Below, piece after piece: positions 1 to 8,674 of a stretch of DNA of 64,000 nucleotides. The stretch is from Lysobacter lycopersici (GTDB taxonomy: Bacteria > Pseudomonadota > Gammaproteobacteria > Xanthomonadales > Xanthomonadaceae). Under the pieces are notes generated by a model. The model was given only the letters and a program-made list of their open reading frames with translations. It was not told the DNA's origin and did no database searches. The DNA is taken from NCBI RefSeq assembly GCF_007556775.1, contig NZ_CP041742.1, positions 1,355,002-1,419,001 of the forward strand, read 5' to 3'. Each line of letters begins with the position of its first letter. Position 1 is the first letter of the stretch. A program made the position numbers and the translations under genes.

Positions 1-360
1 GCCGCGCCGCGACAGCGCGTTCAGGCGCACTTCGACTTCCTGCAGCGCGAACGGCTTGATCAGGTAGTCGTCGGCGCCGGAATCGAAGCCGGCGAGCTTG
101 TTCTCGAGCGTGTCGCGCGCGGTCAGCATCAGCACCGGCGTCTGCTTGCGCGCGTCGTTGCGCAACTTGCGGCAGACCTCGAGCCCGTCCATGCCGGGCA
201 GGTTGAGGTCGAGCACGATCGCATCGAAGTCGTTCACCACCGCGAGGTGCAGGCCGGTCACGCCGTCCGCGGCGAAGTCCACGGTATGCCCGCGTTCCTC
301 GAGGTAATCGCCGAGGTTGGCGGCGATGTCCTGGTTGTCTTCGATGACGAGGATGCGCAT
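1..360 (-). CDS. OmpR/PhoP-family response regulator, receiver domain (C-terminus outside window)
   Basis: Only the first 120 codons are present; the gene runs off base 1. The visible part is a complete CheY-like receiver domain: acidic pocket E7-D8, phospho-acceptor D51 in IVLDLNLPGMDG, T80 of the LTA motif and K102 in the YLIKPF motif. The linker then begins, so a winged-helix DNA-binding domain is expected beyond the edge, but it is not seen. It should take phosphate from a sensor kinase and regulate transcription; the signal is unknown. The ATG at 358-360 is the natural start because the receiver fold begins at residue 2. rimK lies 104 bp upstream in the same direction. Confidence 0.9.
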   Translation of the reverse strand, partial: MRILVIEDNQDIAANLGDYLEERGHTVDFAADGVTGLHLAVVNDFDAIVLDLNLPGMDGLEVCRKLRNDARKQTPVLMLTARDTLENKLAGFDSGADDYLIKPFALQEVEVRLNALSRRG

Positions 361-464
361 TCAGTGGCTCCATGGAATCCGGGGTTCGACCGCCGCCAGC
401 GGCCGCGGTTCCGCACTCGAACGCCGGATTCTGGCACAGCCCCGCGAAAGGCCCCGCGAAGGGC

Positions 465-1379
465 TCAGGCGGCGCGGCGGCCGCGGCGGCGCGCGGCCGG
501 ACGCGGGCTGCTGGAAGCGGCCGAGTGCTCGATGATCGCACGCGCGATGTCGACGCCGGTCGCCGCCTCGATGCCCTCCAGCCCCGGTGAGGAATTGATC
601 TCCAGCACCAGCGGGCCGCGCTTCGAGCGGATCAGGTCCACGCCGGCCACGCCGAGCCCGACGACGCTTGCCGCGCGTACCGCGACTTCCTGCTCGATGC
701 GCGAAGGCACGATCGCCTTCGCGCTGCCGCCGCGGTGCAGGTTGGAACGGAAATCGCCCTTCGGTGCCTGCCGGCGCATCGCCGCGACCACCTTGCCGCC
801 GACGACGAAGCAGCGCAGGTCGGCGCCATGCGCCTCGGCCACGAATTCCTGCACGAGGAAATTCGCGTACAGCCCGCGCAGCGTTTCGACCACGCTGCGC
901 GAGGACGACAGCTTTTCCGCCAGCATCACGCCGGTGCCCTGCGTGCCTTCGTTGAGCTTGATCACGTGCGGCGGCGGCCCGAGCATCGACAGCAGGTCGG
1001 CGGTGTCGTCGGGGTTGTCGCCGAACACCGTCACCGGCAAGCCGATGCCCTGCGCCGCGAGCAGCTGGTGGCAGCGCAGCTTGTCGCGCGCGCGCGCGAT
1101 CGCGTCGGACGGGTTCGGCGTGTAGCTGCCCATCAGTTCGAACTGGCGCAGCACCGCGGTCCCGTAGCGCGTGATCGACGCGCCGACGCGCGGGATCACC
1201 GCGCCGTAGCCGGCGATGGGCCGGCCCTTGTAATGCATGTCGAAGCCGTCGCTGCTGATGCGCATGTAGCAGCGCAACGGGTCGAGCACGCGCACGCTGT
1301 GGCCGAGATCGCGCGCGGCCTCGACCAGGCGCCGGGTCGAATACAGCTTGGCGTTGCGCGAGAGGATGGCGAGTTTCAT
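465..1379 (-). CDS. rimK: RimK-type ATP-grasp glutamate ligase (ribosomal protein S6 modification)
   Basis: This 304-residue protein has the usual RimK length and layout: an N-terminal pre-ATP-grasp domain ([18 protein letters not shown]), a central ATP-grasp region with [11 protein letters not shown] and FVQEF-type segments, and a C-terminal metal/ATP motif [13 protein letters not shown]. In the family these enzymes add glutamate residues to the C-terminus of ribosomal protein S6, using ATP. The C-terminal 15-20 residues are an Arg/Ala-rich tail without recognisable function. The start ATG overlaps the stop of the upstream retropepsin-like gene (ATGA at 1376-1379), so the two are translationally coupled. 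Confidence 0.93.
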   Translation of the reverse strand: MKLAILSRNAKLYSTRRLVEAARDLGHSVRVLDPLRCYMRISSDGFDMHYKGRPIAGYGAVIPRVGASITRYGTAVLRQFELMGSYTPNPSDAIARARDKLRCHQLLAAQGIGLPVTVFGDNPDDTADLLSMLGPPPHVIKLNEGTQGTGVMLAEKLSSSRSVVETLRGLYANFLVQEFVAEAHGADLRCFVVGGKVVAAMRRQAPKGDFRSNLHRGGSAKAIVPSRIEQEVAVRAASVVGLGVAGVDLIRSKRGPLVLEINSSPGLEGIEAATGVDIARAIIEHSAASSSPRPAARRRGRRAA

Positions 1380-1804
1380 GCGCGGACCGGCCTCGGGTGG
1401 AGGAAGGAGCGTGCCGGATCGACCGTGAACGCACCGCCCAACGCGCTGCGCCCGACCAGCAACGGGAACAGCATGCTCCCGCGATCGGTCAGGTTGATTT
1501 CAACCGGCCGCGCCTGCCCGGCCAGCCAGAGCGTGGTACGCAGGAACGGACGCAGGCCGCGATGCCCGCCGGAATCCACCACCTCGCGCTCGTCGACCAG
1601 CGGCGCCGCCGCCTCGACCGTGCGGATGCGCTTGCGACCGGAACTCACCCGGAATCCGACCCAGGGCGCGCCGGCCTCGACGAACCGCCAATGCGCGTCG
1701 ACGTGCAGCGCCGAGGTGCGCGCGCCGGTGTCGATCTTGGCGCGCATCCGCGGCAGGCCCAAGTCCGGCAACACCGCCCATTCGCGCCAGCCCAGCTCGA
1801 TCAT
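1376..1804 (-). CDS. RimK-associated retropepsin-like protein (putative ATP-dependent zinc protease family)
   Basis: The protein is 142 residues if it starts at the ATG at 1802-1804 (MIELGWREW); an in-frame start 9 codons upstream would give 151. An aspartic-protease-like motif, [12 protein letters not shown], lies near residue 25-35, and RSALGG follows near the C-terminus, as in the family often annotated as putative ATP-dependent zinc protease (COG4067). These genes are commonly linked to rimK. Here the gene precedes rimK and shares ATGA with it. Whether it is proteolytic, and whether it acts on glutamylated S6, is inference from context. Confidence 0.85.
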   Translation of the reverse strand: MIELGWREWAVLPDLGLPRMRAKIDTGARTSALHVDAHWRFVEAGAPWVGFRVSSGRKRIRTVEAAAPLVDEREVVDSGGHRGLRPFLRTTLWLAGQARPVEINLTDRGSMLFPLLVGRSALGGAFTVDPARSFLHPRPVRA

Positions 1805-1867
1805 GCGTCGCCTCCGTTCCCGGAAACGCAAGGCGGCGGACCCGAAGATCCGCCGCCTGCGGCGATG

Positions 1868-1941
1868 TGGAGCGGGTGAAGGGAATCGAACCCTCGTCAG
1901 TAGCTTGGGAAGCTACAGCTCTACCATTGAGCTACACCCGC
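1868..1941 (-). tRNA. tRNA-Gly (anticodon CCC)
   Basis: The reverse complement folds into a complete cloverleaf of 74 nt. The 7-bp acceptor stem GCGGGTG/CACCCGC is perfect, the D-arm is GTAGCTCAATGGTAGAGC, the anticodon stem GTAGC/GCTAC closes the loop TTCCCAA (anticodon CCC), and the T-arm contains GGGTTCGATTCCC. The discriminator base and CCA are encoded. The anticodon arm closely resembles known bacterial tRNA-Gly(CCC) genes. It stands alone between the retropepsin-like gene and the autotransporter. Confidence 0.97.
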
Positions 1942-2015
1942 GCGGGGCGGCAGTCTAGGACCGCTGCGCGGCGCTGGCAACGCGGCGCGGATCGTCCGCG
2001 CCGCGCTGGTTCGGT

Positions 2016-3848
2016 TCAGAACCCGCGGCCGATGGTGACGAACGCGCTGGCGTTGTCGGCGCTGTCCTGGCCGAGCGTACCGGTCACGCCGAAGTCGGCG
2101 TCGAAGCCCGCGAGATGGGTGCGCGCGCCGACCAGCAGGGTCGCATAGTCCTTGTCCTGCGACAGGCCCGGCACTGCGTACTCGCCGGCCGTGCCCAGCG
2201 TCTGCGACTGCGCGAACGCCTCTTCCGGCGCGTCCTCGAACTGGCGGTTCCAAGCCACGCGCGCATACGGCTGCACGCGGTCGTTGATCGCGTAGCTCGC
2301 CTGCCAGCCGACGCTGCCGATCAGCGAATCGAACTTCTGGTCGGGATAGGACAGCGAAGTGGAGAGCGTCGGATCGCTTTCGGCGAAACCGTCCACCTTG
2401 ATCGTCTGCGACAGCAGGCCCAGTACCGGTCCGTTGCGGAAGGCGCCGTCGCCGAAGGTCCAGCCGGCCTGCACGCCCGCGGTGATATTGCTGCCGCCCG
2501 GGGAACCGTCGTGCGTGCGCGTCGCAGTGCCGAGGATGATGTCGCGGTGGGTCTTGAAGTCGAGGTTGGTGTAGCTGAGTTGGCCGGTGACCCAGCCGTT
2601 CGTGCCGTTCCAGCCGACGAAGCCGCCCAGGGTCGCGTCGGTCTGGTCGAAATCGCCGCTGTCGTGGCCCCAGTCGATGCCCTGCCGGCCGATGCCGCCG
2701 AACACGCCGTAGGCGAGCGCGCCGCTACGCCAGTCGACGCCGCCGGTCACCGCCGGGCCGCCGCCACCGTACGCGTTCTGCTCGCTGCTCGAATGCTGGA
2801 AATCGCCGCGCGCGTTGCCCCACCAGTGCATGCCGTCGCCCTGCACGCCGGTGGCGTGGCCGAAGACGGTTTCCGCGCGGGCGCGACCGACCGCGTCGGC
2901 CGAAACCGGCAGCGCCGCGATCTGGCGCGGGCCTTCGATCATCGAGATCGCGTAGCTCGCGAGTACCGCATGCGCGGTCGTGGTCGGGTGCACGCCGTCG
3001 GCGAACACGTAGCCGCTCACGTCCGCGGCGACGTAATCCAGCGGGCTGCACAACTGCGAGGACACCATGCCGCAGGCCGGCGTCGTGGTGTTGGTGAAGC
3101 CGTAGGCGCCCGGGTTCGAAACGATTTCCTGCAGCAGGTGGAAGGTGTCGAGCGGGATCACGCGCAGGCCCGCCGCCGCCAGCGACGAGAACAGCGCGTC
3201 GTTGTACGAGGTCGTGAGCTGCGTGCCGAGCGCCGAATTCGCGCCCGCATAGGCCGGCGTCAGGCCGATGTCGGGCACCGTCGCGACCATCACGTACTTC
3301 GCGCCCGCCGCTTCGAGCTGGGACACGATGCCGACTTCCGAAGTCACCGCCTGGCCGATGATCGTCGGTGCGGTGGTCGGATCGGTCACCGCGAAGATGT
3401 CGTTCGCACCGCCCCAGACCGTGTACAGCGCGTTCGGGTCGACCGTGTTGCTGGACAGGTACATCGCCAGCTGCGTGTTCATCGACAGCGAGGGGTTGCC
3501 CAGCGCATCGGTACCGACGCGCGCGCCGCCGATGGCGTAGTTGGTGCCGCCTTCCGGAACCACGCCGGTGCCGGTGAAGCCGAGCGCGGGATCGGCATTG
3601 GTGCCGAAATAGTTCGCCATGTATTCCGACCACACCAGTCCGGGATTGGTGGTGAAGCGCCCGACCAGCGCGCCGTTCGGACCGGCCTGGCTGATGATGT
3701 AGGGACGGAAGTAACCGGAATCGGTCAGGCTGTCGCCGAAGAACCAGGTGTTGCTGAAGATGTTGTCGCCGGCGAAGGCCGGAGTGGTTGCGGACAGCGC
3801 GAGCGCGGCGGCCAGCAGGCTGCGCATGGGTCGGAACGGCTTGCTCAT
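2016..3848 (-). CDS. GDSL esterase/lipase autotransporter (EstA-like)
   Basis: 610 residues, starting at MSKPFRPM behind a strong ribosome site (GGGAGGGG). A signal peptide ends at AFA, residues 24-26. The passenger is a GDSL/SGNH hydrolase: block I FFGDSLTDSG with nucleophile S40, GGANDIF (block III) and DGVHPTTTAHA (block V, catalytic Asp/His). From about residue 330 onward alternating Gly/aromatic strands and a terminal Phe (TIGRGF) indicate an autotransporter beta-barrel. By analogy with EstA-type proteins it would display a lipolytic esterase on the outer membrane. It is monocistronic. The open frame extends far upstream, but nothing there resembles the family. Confidence 0.92.
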   Translation of the reverse strand: MSKPFRPMRSLLAAALALSATTPAFAGDNIFSNTWFFGDSLTDSGYFRPYIISQAGPNGALVGRFTTNPGLVWSEYMANYFGTNADPALGFTGTGVVPEGGTNYAIGGARVGTDALGNPSLSMNTQLAMYLSSNTVDPNALYTVWGGANDIFAVTDPTTAPTIIGQAVTSEVGIVSQLEAAGAKYVMVATVPDIGLTPAYAGANSALGTQLTTSYNDALFSSLAAAGLRVIPLDTFHLLQEIVSNPGAYGFTNTTTPACGMVSSQLCSPLDYVAADVSGYVFADGVHPTTTAHAVLASYAISMIEGPRQIAALPVSADAVGRARAETVFGHATGVQGDGMHWWGNARGDFQHSSSEQNAYGGGGPAVTGGVDWRSGALAYGVFGGIGRQGIDWGHDSGDFDQTDATLGGFVGWNGTNGWVTGQLSYTNLDFKTHRDIILGTATRTHDGSPGGSNITAGVQAGWTFGDGAFRNGPVLGLLSQTIKVDGFAESDPTLSTSLSYPDQKFDSLIGSVGWQASYAINDRVQPYARVAWNRQFEDAPEEAFAQSQTLGTAGEYAVPGLSQDKDYATLLVGARTHLAGFDADFGVTGTLGQDSADNASAFVTIGRGF

Positions 3849-3870
3849 TTCCCCTCCCAGGGATGCTTCC

Positions 3871-3887
3871 GGGGGCGATACGCCCCC
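3871..3887 (-). promoter_or_regulatory. 5'-leader hairpin upstream of the esterase gene
   Basis: GGGGGCG, loop ATA, CGCCCCC is a perfect 7-bp stem 22 bp upstream of the esterase ATG. It sits within the presumed leader, immediately before the ribosome-binding site. It could affect translation or mRNA stability; no promoter elements are clear. It is equally possible that it has no function. Confidence 0.35.
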
Positions 3888-3974
3888 GCATGGCGCGATG
3901 GTTTCACGAAGCCGCCATGCCCACAAGTCGCGAAAGGCTGTCGCGGCGACGCGCGTCGCGCCACACTGTCGGGC

Positions 3975-4175
3975 ATGGAAATCCTGCTGAATGGCCAGCC
4001 CTGCCAGGCCCGCGACGGCGCCACCCTCGATGACCTGCTGCGCGAGCAGGGACTGGCGGAACGCCGGGTCGCAATCGAAGTGAACGGCGAGATCGTGCCG
4101 CGCGGACGGCGTGCCGAACATGTCCTGCTTCCGGCCGACCGGGTCGAAATCGTGCACGCCTTGGGCGGCGGCTGA
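3975..4175 (+). CDS. thiS: Sulfur carrier protein ThiS
   Basis: 66 residues, the standard size for ThiS, starting MEILLNGQ and ending in the diagnostic Gly-Gly (HALGGG). This ubiquitin-fold protein is adenylated and then thiocarboxylated at its C-terminal glycine and donates sulfur to ThiG for the thiazole half of thiamine. thiG follows after an unusually long spacer of 315 bp. I found no thiamine pyrophosphate riboswitch signature upstream on the coding strand. Confidence 0.93.
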   Translation: MEILLNGQPCQARDGATLDDLLREQGLAERRVAIEVNGEIVPRGRRAEHVLLPADRVEIVHALGGG

Positions 4176-4490
4176 GGCACGACGCACGAACCCCTCGCGA
4201 CCGCCCACGGCGGGATCGCCACCCCGGAATGCACGGTGCGATTCGCGCGACAGGCAACCCGGCGATCGCCGGCCACACGGGCATGGCCGGGATCCGTGGC
4301 TTTGCGGCCCCGGCTTGCGCCGGGTGTGCGTTTTGGCTGGCGCGCGAATCGCCCCGCGCGCGAGCGGGCAGCCTTGGGCGGCGTTCGGGGGTTCACCGCG
4401 CGCAGCAGGCCCACTCCACCGGCTCAACGCAGCCTGTCGCGCGAACCGGACATGGGCGGCCCCGCCGCTGGCCCGCGGTAACATGTGCCG
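4176..4490. other. Gene-poor spacer between thiS and thiG
   Basis: No ORF here looks like a protein family member. It contains several GC-rich inverted repeats: a 14-bp palindrome CCGGCGATCGCCGG at 4259-4272 and a hairpin CCCGGC-TTGC-GCCGGG at 4309-4324, plus alternating GCGCGC runs near 4342-4365. The second hairpin resembles the GC-rich stems in other intergenic repeats of this window. It could attenuate or process the thiS-thiG transcript, or simply be a decayed repeat insertion. No function can be assigned from sequence. Confidence 0.4.
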
Positions 4491-5282
4491 ATGATCGAAG
4501 CCGCCGCAGACCCGCTCGTCATCGCCGGGAAACCCTACCGTTCCCGCCTCCTCACCGGCACCGGCAAGTTCAAGGACCTGGACGAAACCCGCCGCGCCAC
4601 CGAGGCCGCCGGCGCGCAGATCGTCACCGTCGCCATCCGCCGCACGAACATCGGACAGAACCCGGGCGAGCCCAACCTGCTCGACGTGCTGCCGCCGGAC
4701 AAATACACGATCCTGCCCAACACCGCCGGTTGCTACACCGCCGACGACGCGGTGCGCACCTGCCGGCTCGCGCGCGAATTGCTCGATGGCCACAAGCTCG
4801 TCAAGCTCGAAGTGCTCGGCGACCAGAAGACGTTGTACCCCGACGTCGTCGCCACGTTGGCCGCGGCGGAAACGCTGGTGAAGGACGGCTTCGACGTGAT
4901 GGTCTACACCAGCGACGACCCGATCCTGTGCAAACGCCTGGAAGACATCGGCTGCGTGGCGGTGATGCCGCTGGCCGCGCCGATCGGTTCCGGGCTTGGC
5001 GTGCAGAACAGGTACAACCTGATCGAGATCGTCGAGAACGCGAAGGTGCCGATCATCGTCGACGCCGGCGTCGGCACCGCGTCGGATGCCGCGATCGCGA
5101 TGGAACTCGGCTGCGACGGGGTGCTGATGAACACCGCCATCGCCGGCGCCAGGGATCCGGTGTTGATGGCGAGCGCGATGCGAAAGGCCATCGAGGCCGG
5201 GCGCGAAGCGTTCCGCGCCGGGCGCATTCCGCGCAAGCGTTTCGCGTCGGCGTCGAGCCCGGTCGACGGATTGATCGGTTGA
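4491..5282 (+). CDS. thiG: Thiazole synthase ThiG
   Basis: 263 residues from the ATG at 4491; a GTG two codons upstream (4485) is an alternative. The N-terminal block [20 protein letters not shown] is characteristic. [10 protein letters not shown] carries the Schiff-base lysine, and the C-terminal part contains [20 protein letters not shown] and [15 protein letters not shown], the phosphate-binding end of the TIM barrel. ThiG joins deoxyxylulose 5-phosphate, dehydroglycine and ThiS-thiocarboxylate to give the thiazole phosphate of thiamine. trmB begins one base after the stop codon, so the two are probably co-transcribed. Confidence 0.96.
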   Translation: MIEAAADPLVIAGKPYRSRLLTGTGKFKDLDETRRATEAAGAQIVTVAIRRTNIGQNPGEPNLLDVLPPDKYTILPNTAGCYTADDAVRTCRLARELLDGHKLVKLEVLGDQKTLYPDVVATLAAAETLVKDGFDVMVYTSDDPILCKRLEDIGCVAVMPLAAPIGSGLGVQNRYNLIEIVENAKVPIIVDAGVGTASDAAIAMELGCDGVLMNTAIAGARDPVLMASAMRKAIEAGREAFRAGRIPRKRFASASSPVDGLIG

Positions 5283-5283
5283 G

Positions 5284-6036
5284 ATGACCGATCCGTTTTC
5301 GAGCGAAGGCCGCAAGGCGCCGCCAAAACCCTTCACCGTCACCGAAGGCCAGCGCAAGGTGCGCAGCTTCGTGCTGCGCCAGGGCCGCTTCACCGAGGCG
5401 CAGCAGCGCGCGTTCGACGAACTGTGGCCGCGCTTCGGCATCGACTACGCCGGCGAGCCACGCGATTTCGACGCCACGTTCGAACGCAAGGCGAAACGCA
5501 TCCTCGAAATCGGCTTCGGTAACGGCGAGGCGCTGCGCTTTTCCGCGCAACGCGATCCGGACCGCGATCACATCGGCATCGAGGTGCATGCACCCGGCGT
5601 CGGCCGGTTGTTGAACGCGCTGGCCGCGGACGATGCGCGCAACGTGCGCCTCTACCACCACGACGCGGTGGAAGTGCTGCAGAACGAAATCGCCGACGCA
5701 TCGCTCGACGAAGCGCGCATCTACTTCCCCGATCCCTGGCACAAGAAGCGCCACCACAAGCGGCGGCTGGTGAACCCGGAATTCGCCGCGCTGCTGGTGC
5801 GCAAGCTCGCGCCGGGCGGCCGCTTGCACCTCGCCACCGATTGGCAGGACTATGCCGAACGAATGTGGGACGTGCTGGATGCCACGCCCGGCATCGCCAA
5901 TCGCGCGGGGGAGCGCGGAGCTGTGCCGCGTCCGGACTGGCGCCCGCAGACCCATTTCGAGACCCGCGGACAACGCCTCGGCCACGGCGTCTGGGACCTC
6001 CTCTACGACCGCACGCTTCAAGACGGAATGAGCTGA
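5284..6036 (+). CDS. trmB: tRNA (guanine-N7-)-methyltransferase TrmB
   Basis: 250 residues. The SAM-binding motif [10 protein letters not shown] lies at residues 73-82, and the family signature [17 protein letters not shown] at 147-163 contains the conserved Asp and the basic tRNA-binding segment. The C-terminal part ([11 protein letters not shown], then the TKFE-like [12 protein letters not shown]) also matches. The enzyme forms m7G46 in tRNA variable loops. It starts one base after thiG and ends 7 bp before the SLC13-type transporter gene, an arrangement suggesting one transcription unit. Confidence 0.96.
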   Translation: MTDPFSSEGRKAPPKPFTVTEGQRKVRSFVLRQGRFTEAQQRAFDELWPRFGIDYAGEPRDFDATFERKAKRILEIGFGNGEALRFSAQRDPDRDHIGIEVHAPGVGRLLNALAADDARNVRLYHHDAVEVLQNEIADASLDEARIYFPDPWHKKRHHKRRLVNPEFAALLVRKLAPGGRLHLATDWQDYAERMWDVLDATPGIANRAGERGAVPRPDWRPQTHFETRGQRLGHGVWDLLYDRTLQDGMS

Positions 6037-6043
6037 CGGAACG

Positions 6044-7888
6044 ATGGACACCACGCTGACGCTCACCACCGACATGAAGCTGGTGCTCGGTCTGGTGCTG
6101 CTGACCGTGGTGCTTTTCATGTTCGAGCGCCTGCGCGCCGACCTGGTCGCGCTGGTGGTGCTGGTGTTGCTCGGCCTCACCGGACTGGTCGCGCCCGAGG
6201 ACCTGTTCAACGGTTTCTCCTCGAACGCGGTGATCTGCGTCATCGCGACCATGATCCTCGGCGCGGGCCTAGACCGCACCGGGGCGCTCAACCGCCTCGC
6301 CGGCTGGCTGCTGCGCCGCGCGCGCGGCATGGAGAAGCGCCTGCTGCTGCTCACCACCACGATCGCCGGGTTGAATTCGCCGCTGATGCAGAGCCCGGCG
6401 GTGATGGCGCTGTACCTGCCGGTCGCCTCGCGGCTGTCCTCGCGCACCGGCCTGCCGCTGTCGCGCTTCCTGCTGCCGATCGCCGCGGCGATCATCATGG
6501 GCAGCAGCTTGACGATGGTCGGCAGTTCGCCGCTGATCCTGCTCAACGACCTGCTGGTCTCGTCGAACAGCAACCTGCCCTCGGGCACCGCGGTGCTGCA
6601 TCCGCTGAAGATGTTCGCGCCGCTGCCGGTCGGGCTCGCGTTGTTGTTGCTGTGCCTGGCCTACTTCCACTTCTTCGGCGACCGCCTGCTCGGCAACGGC
6701 GAGGAGAAATCCGCGGTCACGCCGGCGCGCACGCAGAGTTATTTCGCCAAGTCCTACGGCATCGAAGGCGATGTGTACGAACTGACCGTCGGCGCGGAGA
6801 GCCCGCTGGTGGGCATGTCGCTGGGCGAAGCCGAGGCCAAGCACGGCGCGCCGTTGCTGCTCGCGCTCAAGACCGGCAGCGACGACTCGCGGCTGGCGCC
6901 GCCGGCGGATGCGCGCATCTGGGTCGGCAGCGTGATCGGCGTGATGGGCCCGAAGCAGGAAGTCGCCGATTTCGCCCAGAACAACTTCCTGCGCATGAGC
7001 GCTCGCTTGCGCGAGTTCGGCGACCTGTTCAACCCCAGCCGCGCCGGCATCTCCGAGGCGGTGGTTCCGCCGAACTCGCGCTTCATCGGCAAGACCGCGG
7101 GCGAACTGCAGTTGCGCCGCCAGCAGCGGCTCAGCCTGCTCGCGATCAACCGCGACAAGGACGTGATCGGCGAAGACGTGCGCAACGTCAAGTTGCACGC
7201 CGGCGACATGCTGGTGCTGCACAGCATCTGGACCGACCTCGCCGCGGCCGCGCGCAGCCGCGACTTCGTCGTCGTCACCGACTACCCCAAGGCCGAGCAG
7301 CGCCCGCACAAGTTCAAGATCGCGATGACGATCTTCGCGATCACGATCCTGGTCGCGCTGAGTTCGCGCATCCCGATCTCGATCGCGCTGATGACCGGCG
7401 TCGCCGGCATGCTGGTCTGCGGCGTGCTGAAGATCGACGAAGCCTATTCCGCGATCAGCTGGCGCACCGTGTTCCTGATGGCGTGCCTGATCCCGCTGGG
7501 CTGGGCGGTGGATTCCACCGGCGCCGCGGCCTGGGTCGCCGGCGGCATGCTCGACAAGCTGCCGGACAACCTGCCACCGTGGGTGCTGGAAGCGGCGATC
7601 GCGGTGATCACCAGCGTGTTCGCGGCGATGATCGGCAACGTCGGATCGACGATCGTCATGGTGCCGTTGGCGATCAACCTCGCCATCGCCAGCGGCGGCA
7701 ACCCGACCGCGTTCGCGCTGGTCGCGGCGCTTTCGGGTTCGAACAACATCGTGACCATGTCCAACCCGGTAGTCGCGATGGTTGCCGGACCTGCCGGTTA
7801 CACCACGACCAAGCTGTTGCGCGTCGGCCTGCCGCTGGTGCTGGCCTACATCGCGCTGACGGTGGTTGCGGTGAATTTGTTGTATTGA
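6044..7888 (+). CDS. SLC13-family anion/cation symporter with two central TrkA-C domains
   Basis: 614 residues. The N-terminal half has hydrophobic segments and conserved NSPLMQSPAVMALYLP (residues about 107-122) and MGSSLTMVGSSPLILLND; the C-terminal half repeats the fold with GNVGSTIVMVPLAINLA and SGSNNIVTMSNPVVAM, an inverted-repeat architecture typical of the divalent anion:Na+ symporters. Two cytoplasmic RCK_C/TrkA_C domains interrupt it (about residues 238-320 and 329-410). Related proteins move sulfate, carboxylates or other anions; the substrate cannot be read from sequence. It lies 7 bp behind trmB. Confidence 0.88.
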   Translation: MDTTLTLTTDMKLVLGLVLLTVVLFMFERLRADLVALVVLVLLGLTGLVAPEDLFNGFSSNAVICVIATMILGAGLDRTGALNRLAGWLLRRARGMEKRLLLLTTTIAGLNSPLMQSPAVMALYLPVASRLSSRTGLPLSRFLLPIAAAIIMGSSLTMVGSSPLILLNDLLVSSNSNLPSGTAVLHPLKMFAPLPVGLALLLLCLAYFHFFGDRLLGNGEEKSAVTPARTQSYFAKSYGIEGDVYELTVGAESPLVGMSLGEAEAKHGAPLLLALKTGSDDSRLAPPADARIWVGSVIGVMGPKQEVADFAQNNFLRMSARLREFGDLFNPSRAGISEAVVPPNSRFIGKTAGELQLRRQQRLSLLAINRDKDVIGEDVRNVKLHAGDMLVLHSIWTDLAAAARSRDFVVVTDYPKAEQRPHKFKIAMTIFAITILVALSSRIPISIALMTGVAGMLVCGVLKIDEAYSAISWRTVFLMACLIPLGWAVDSTGAAAWVAGGMLDKLPDNLPPWVLEAAIAVITSVFAAMIGNVGSTIVMVPLAINLAIASGGNPTAFALVAALSGSNNIVTMSNPVVAMVAGPAGYTTTKLLRVGLPLVLAYIALTVVAVNLLY

Positions 7889-7907
7889 CGGGTCGCGACT
7901 TCCATCG

Positions 7908-7985
7908 CTCTTGCAAAACACCTCGCCAGTCGCGGCCAGTTCCGCTCCTGCAAAAGCTGGTCGCGCCCCTACGGTGCGCTCCTAC
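7908..7985 (-). repeat. Degenerate GTAGGAGCG-type intergenic repeats
   Basis: Read on the minus strand, the interval contains GTAGGAGCG, GTAGGGGC, GCAGGAGCG and GCAAGAGCG heads, with intervening CTGG and GCGAC blocks. A hairpin GCGCCCC-TAC-GGTGCGC (one mismatch) occupies 7963-7979. This looks like partly decayed copies of the common GTAGGAGC-headed interspersed repeat of xanthomonads. It lies between convergent genes and could help terminate either transcript. Confidence 0.5.
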
Positions 7986-8332
7986 GGGTTCGCGAGGTGG
8001 ACGCTGCCGTCGCGCACTTCCACCGCGACCGCGCGCAGCGATTCGCCGCGGCAGGGCCCGGCGACGCATTCGCCGCTGGCGAGTTCGAAACTGGCGCCGT
8101 GCGCGGCGCAGACCAGCAAGCCGCCGCTGCGCAGGAATTTCCCCGGCGCCCAGTCGAGGCGGCGCCCGGCGTGCGGGCAGACGTTGAACCAGGCGCGCAC
8201 GCGTTCGCCGTCACGATGCAGGATCAGCGATTCGGCATCGCCCTCGACGCTGCCCTCGACTTCGACCAGGCCGCCGTCCTCGATGGCATCCAAGGCGATC
8301 AACGCAGTGCGGGTGGTCGTGTCCTGGTTCAT
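7982..8332 (-). CDS. Rieske [2Fe-2S] ferredoxin-like protein
   Basis: 116 residues forming a single Rieske domain: C52-P-H54 and C75-x2-H78 are the four cluster ligands (VCPHAGRRLDW and LVCAAHGASF). There is no signal peptide or transmembrane helix, so this is a soluble Rieske ferredoxin. It may be an electron donor for an oxygenase or reductase, but none is adjacent. The neighbours are a convergent transporter gene and a divergent small membrane protein gene. The start ATG gives a normal-length N-terminus for the family. Confidence 0.88.
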   Translation of the reverse strand: MNQDTTTRTALIALDAIEDGGLVEVEGSVEGDAESLILHRDGERVRAWFNVCPHAGRRLDWAPGKFLRSGGLLVCAAHGASFELASGECVAGPCRGESLRAVAVEVRDGSVHLANP

Positions 8333-8413
8333 CGCTTAACGAAATCCTTGCAAATGCGGCAGGGCCAATCGGGATACTCGCCTTCCCCGCGCCACGATTG
8401 TGTCACGCCGCCG

Positions 8414-8674
8414 ATGCGATTCCGCCATGTGTTCTTCCGTGTCGCCGCGCCGCGCAAGCCGCGCCATCGCTTGCTGCGGCTGCTGCTCGGCGTACTCGGC
8501 CTCGCCTTGCTGCTGGTGCTGATCGCCTTCGGCGTCTTCGTGGGCGCGGCCATGCTCGCCGCCGGCGCGCTGTTGCGGCTGTGGACGCTCAAGCGCAAGG
8601 CGCCCGCGCGCAAGGACGAGGCGTTGCCGGGCGATTTCCGGGTGATTTCGAAACCGGCGCTGCCCGCGCGTTGA
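8414..8674 (+). CDS. Small membrane protein of unknown function
   Basis: 86 residues from ATG 8414. A basic N-terminus (RKPRHR) is followed by one long hydrophobic stretch, LLLGVLGLALLLVLIAFGVFVGAAMLAAGALL (about residues 22-56; shown here only as position, it is continuous), then a basic cytoplasmic-type tail. I do not recognise a family. Its TGA stop overlaps the TTG that best starts the next gene (TTGA at 8671-8674). The coupling suggests a real gene linked to the hydrolase-fold enzyme. Confidence 0.65.
   Translation: MRFRHVFFRVAAPRKPRHRLLRLLLGVLGLALLLVLIAFGVFVGAAMLAAGALLRLWTLKRKAPARKDEALPGDFRVISKPALPAR

Noticed and set aside
3849-3974. Possible thiamine pyrophosphate riboswitch upstream of thiS
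   Set aside because: The conserved CUGAGA and ACCNGAUC blocks are absent on the plus strand; the only structure is the hairpin in the esterase leader.
2115-4175. A 686-codon plus-strand frame covering the autotransporter in antisense
   Set aside because: Its composition is Arg/Ala/Gly-rich without domains; only its end, in frame with thiS, is real.
2016-5441. A very long open frame on the minus strand running from the autotransporter back through thiS and thiG
   Set aside because: The part beyond 3848 has no similarity to the autotransporter and lies antisense to conserved thiS and thiG. It is a high-GC shadow frame.
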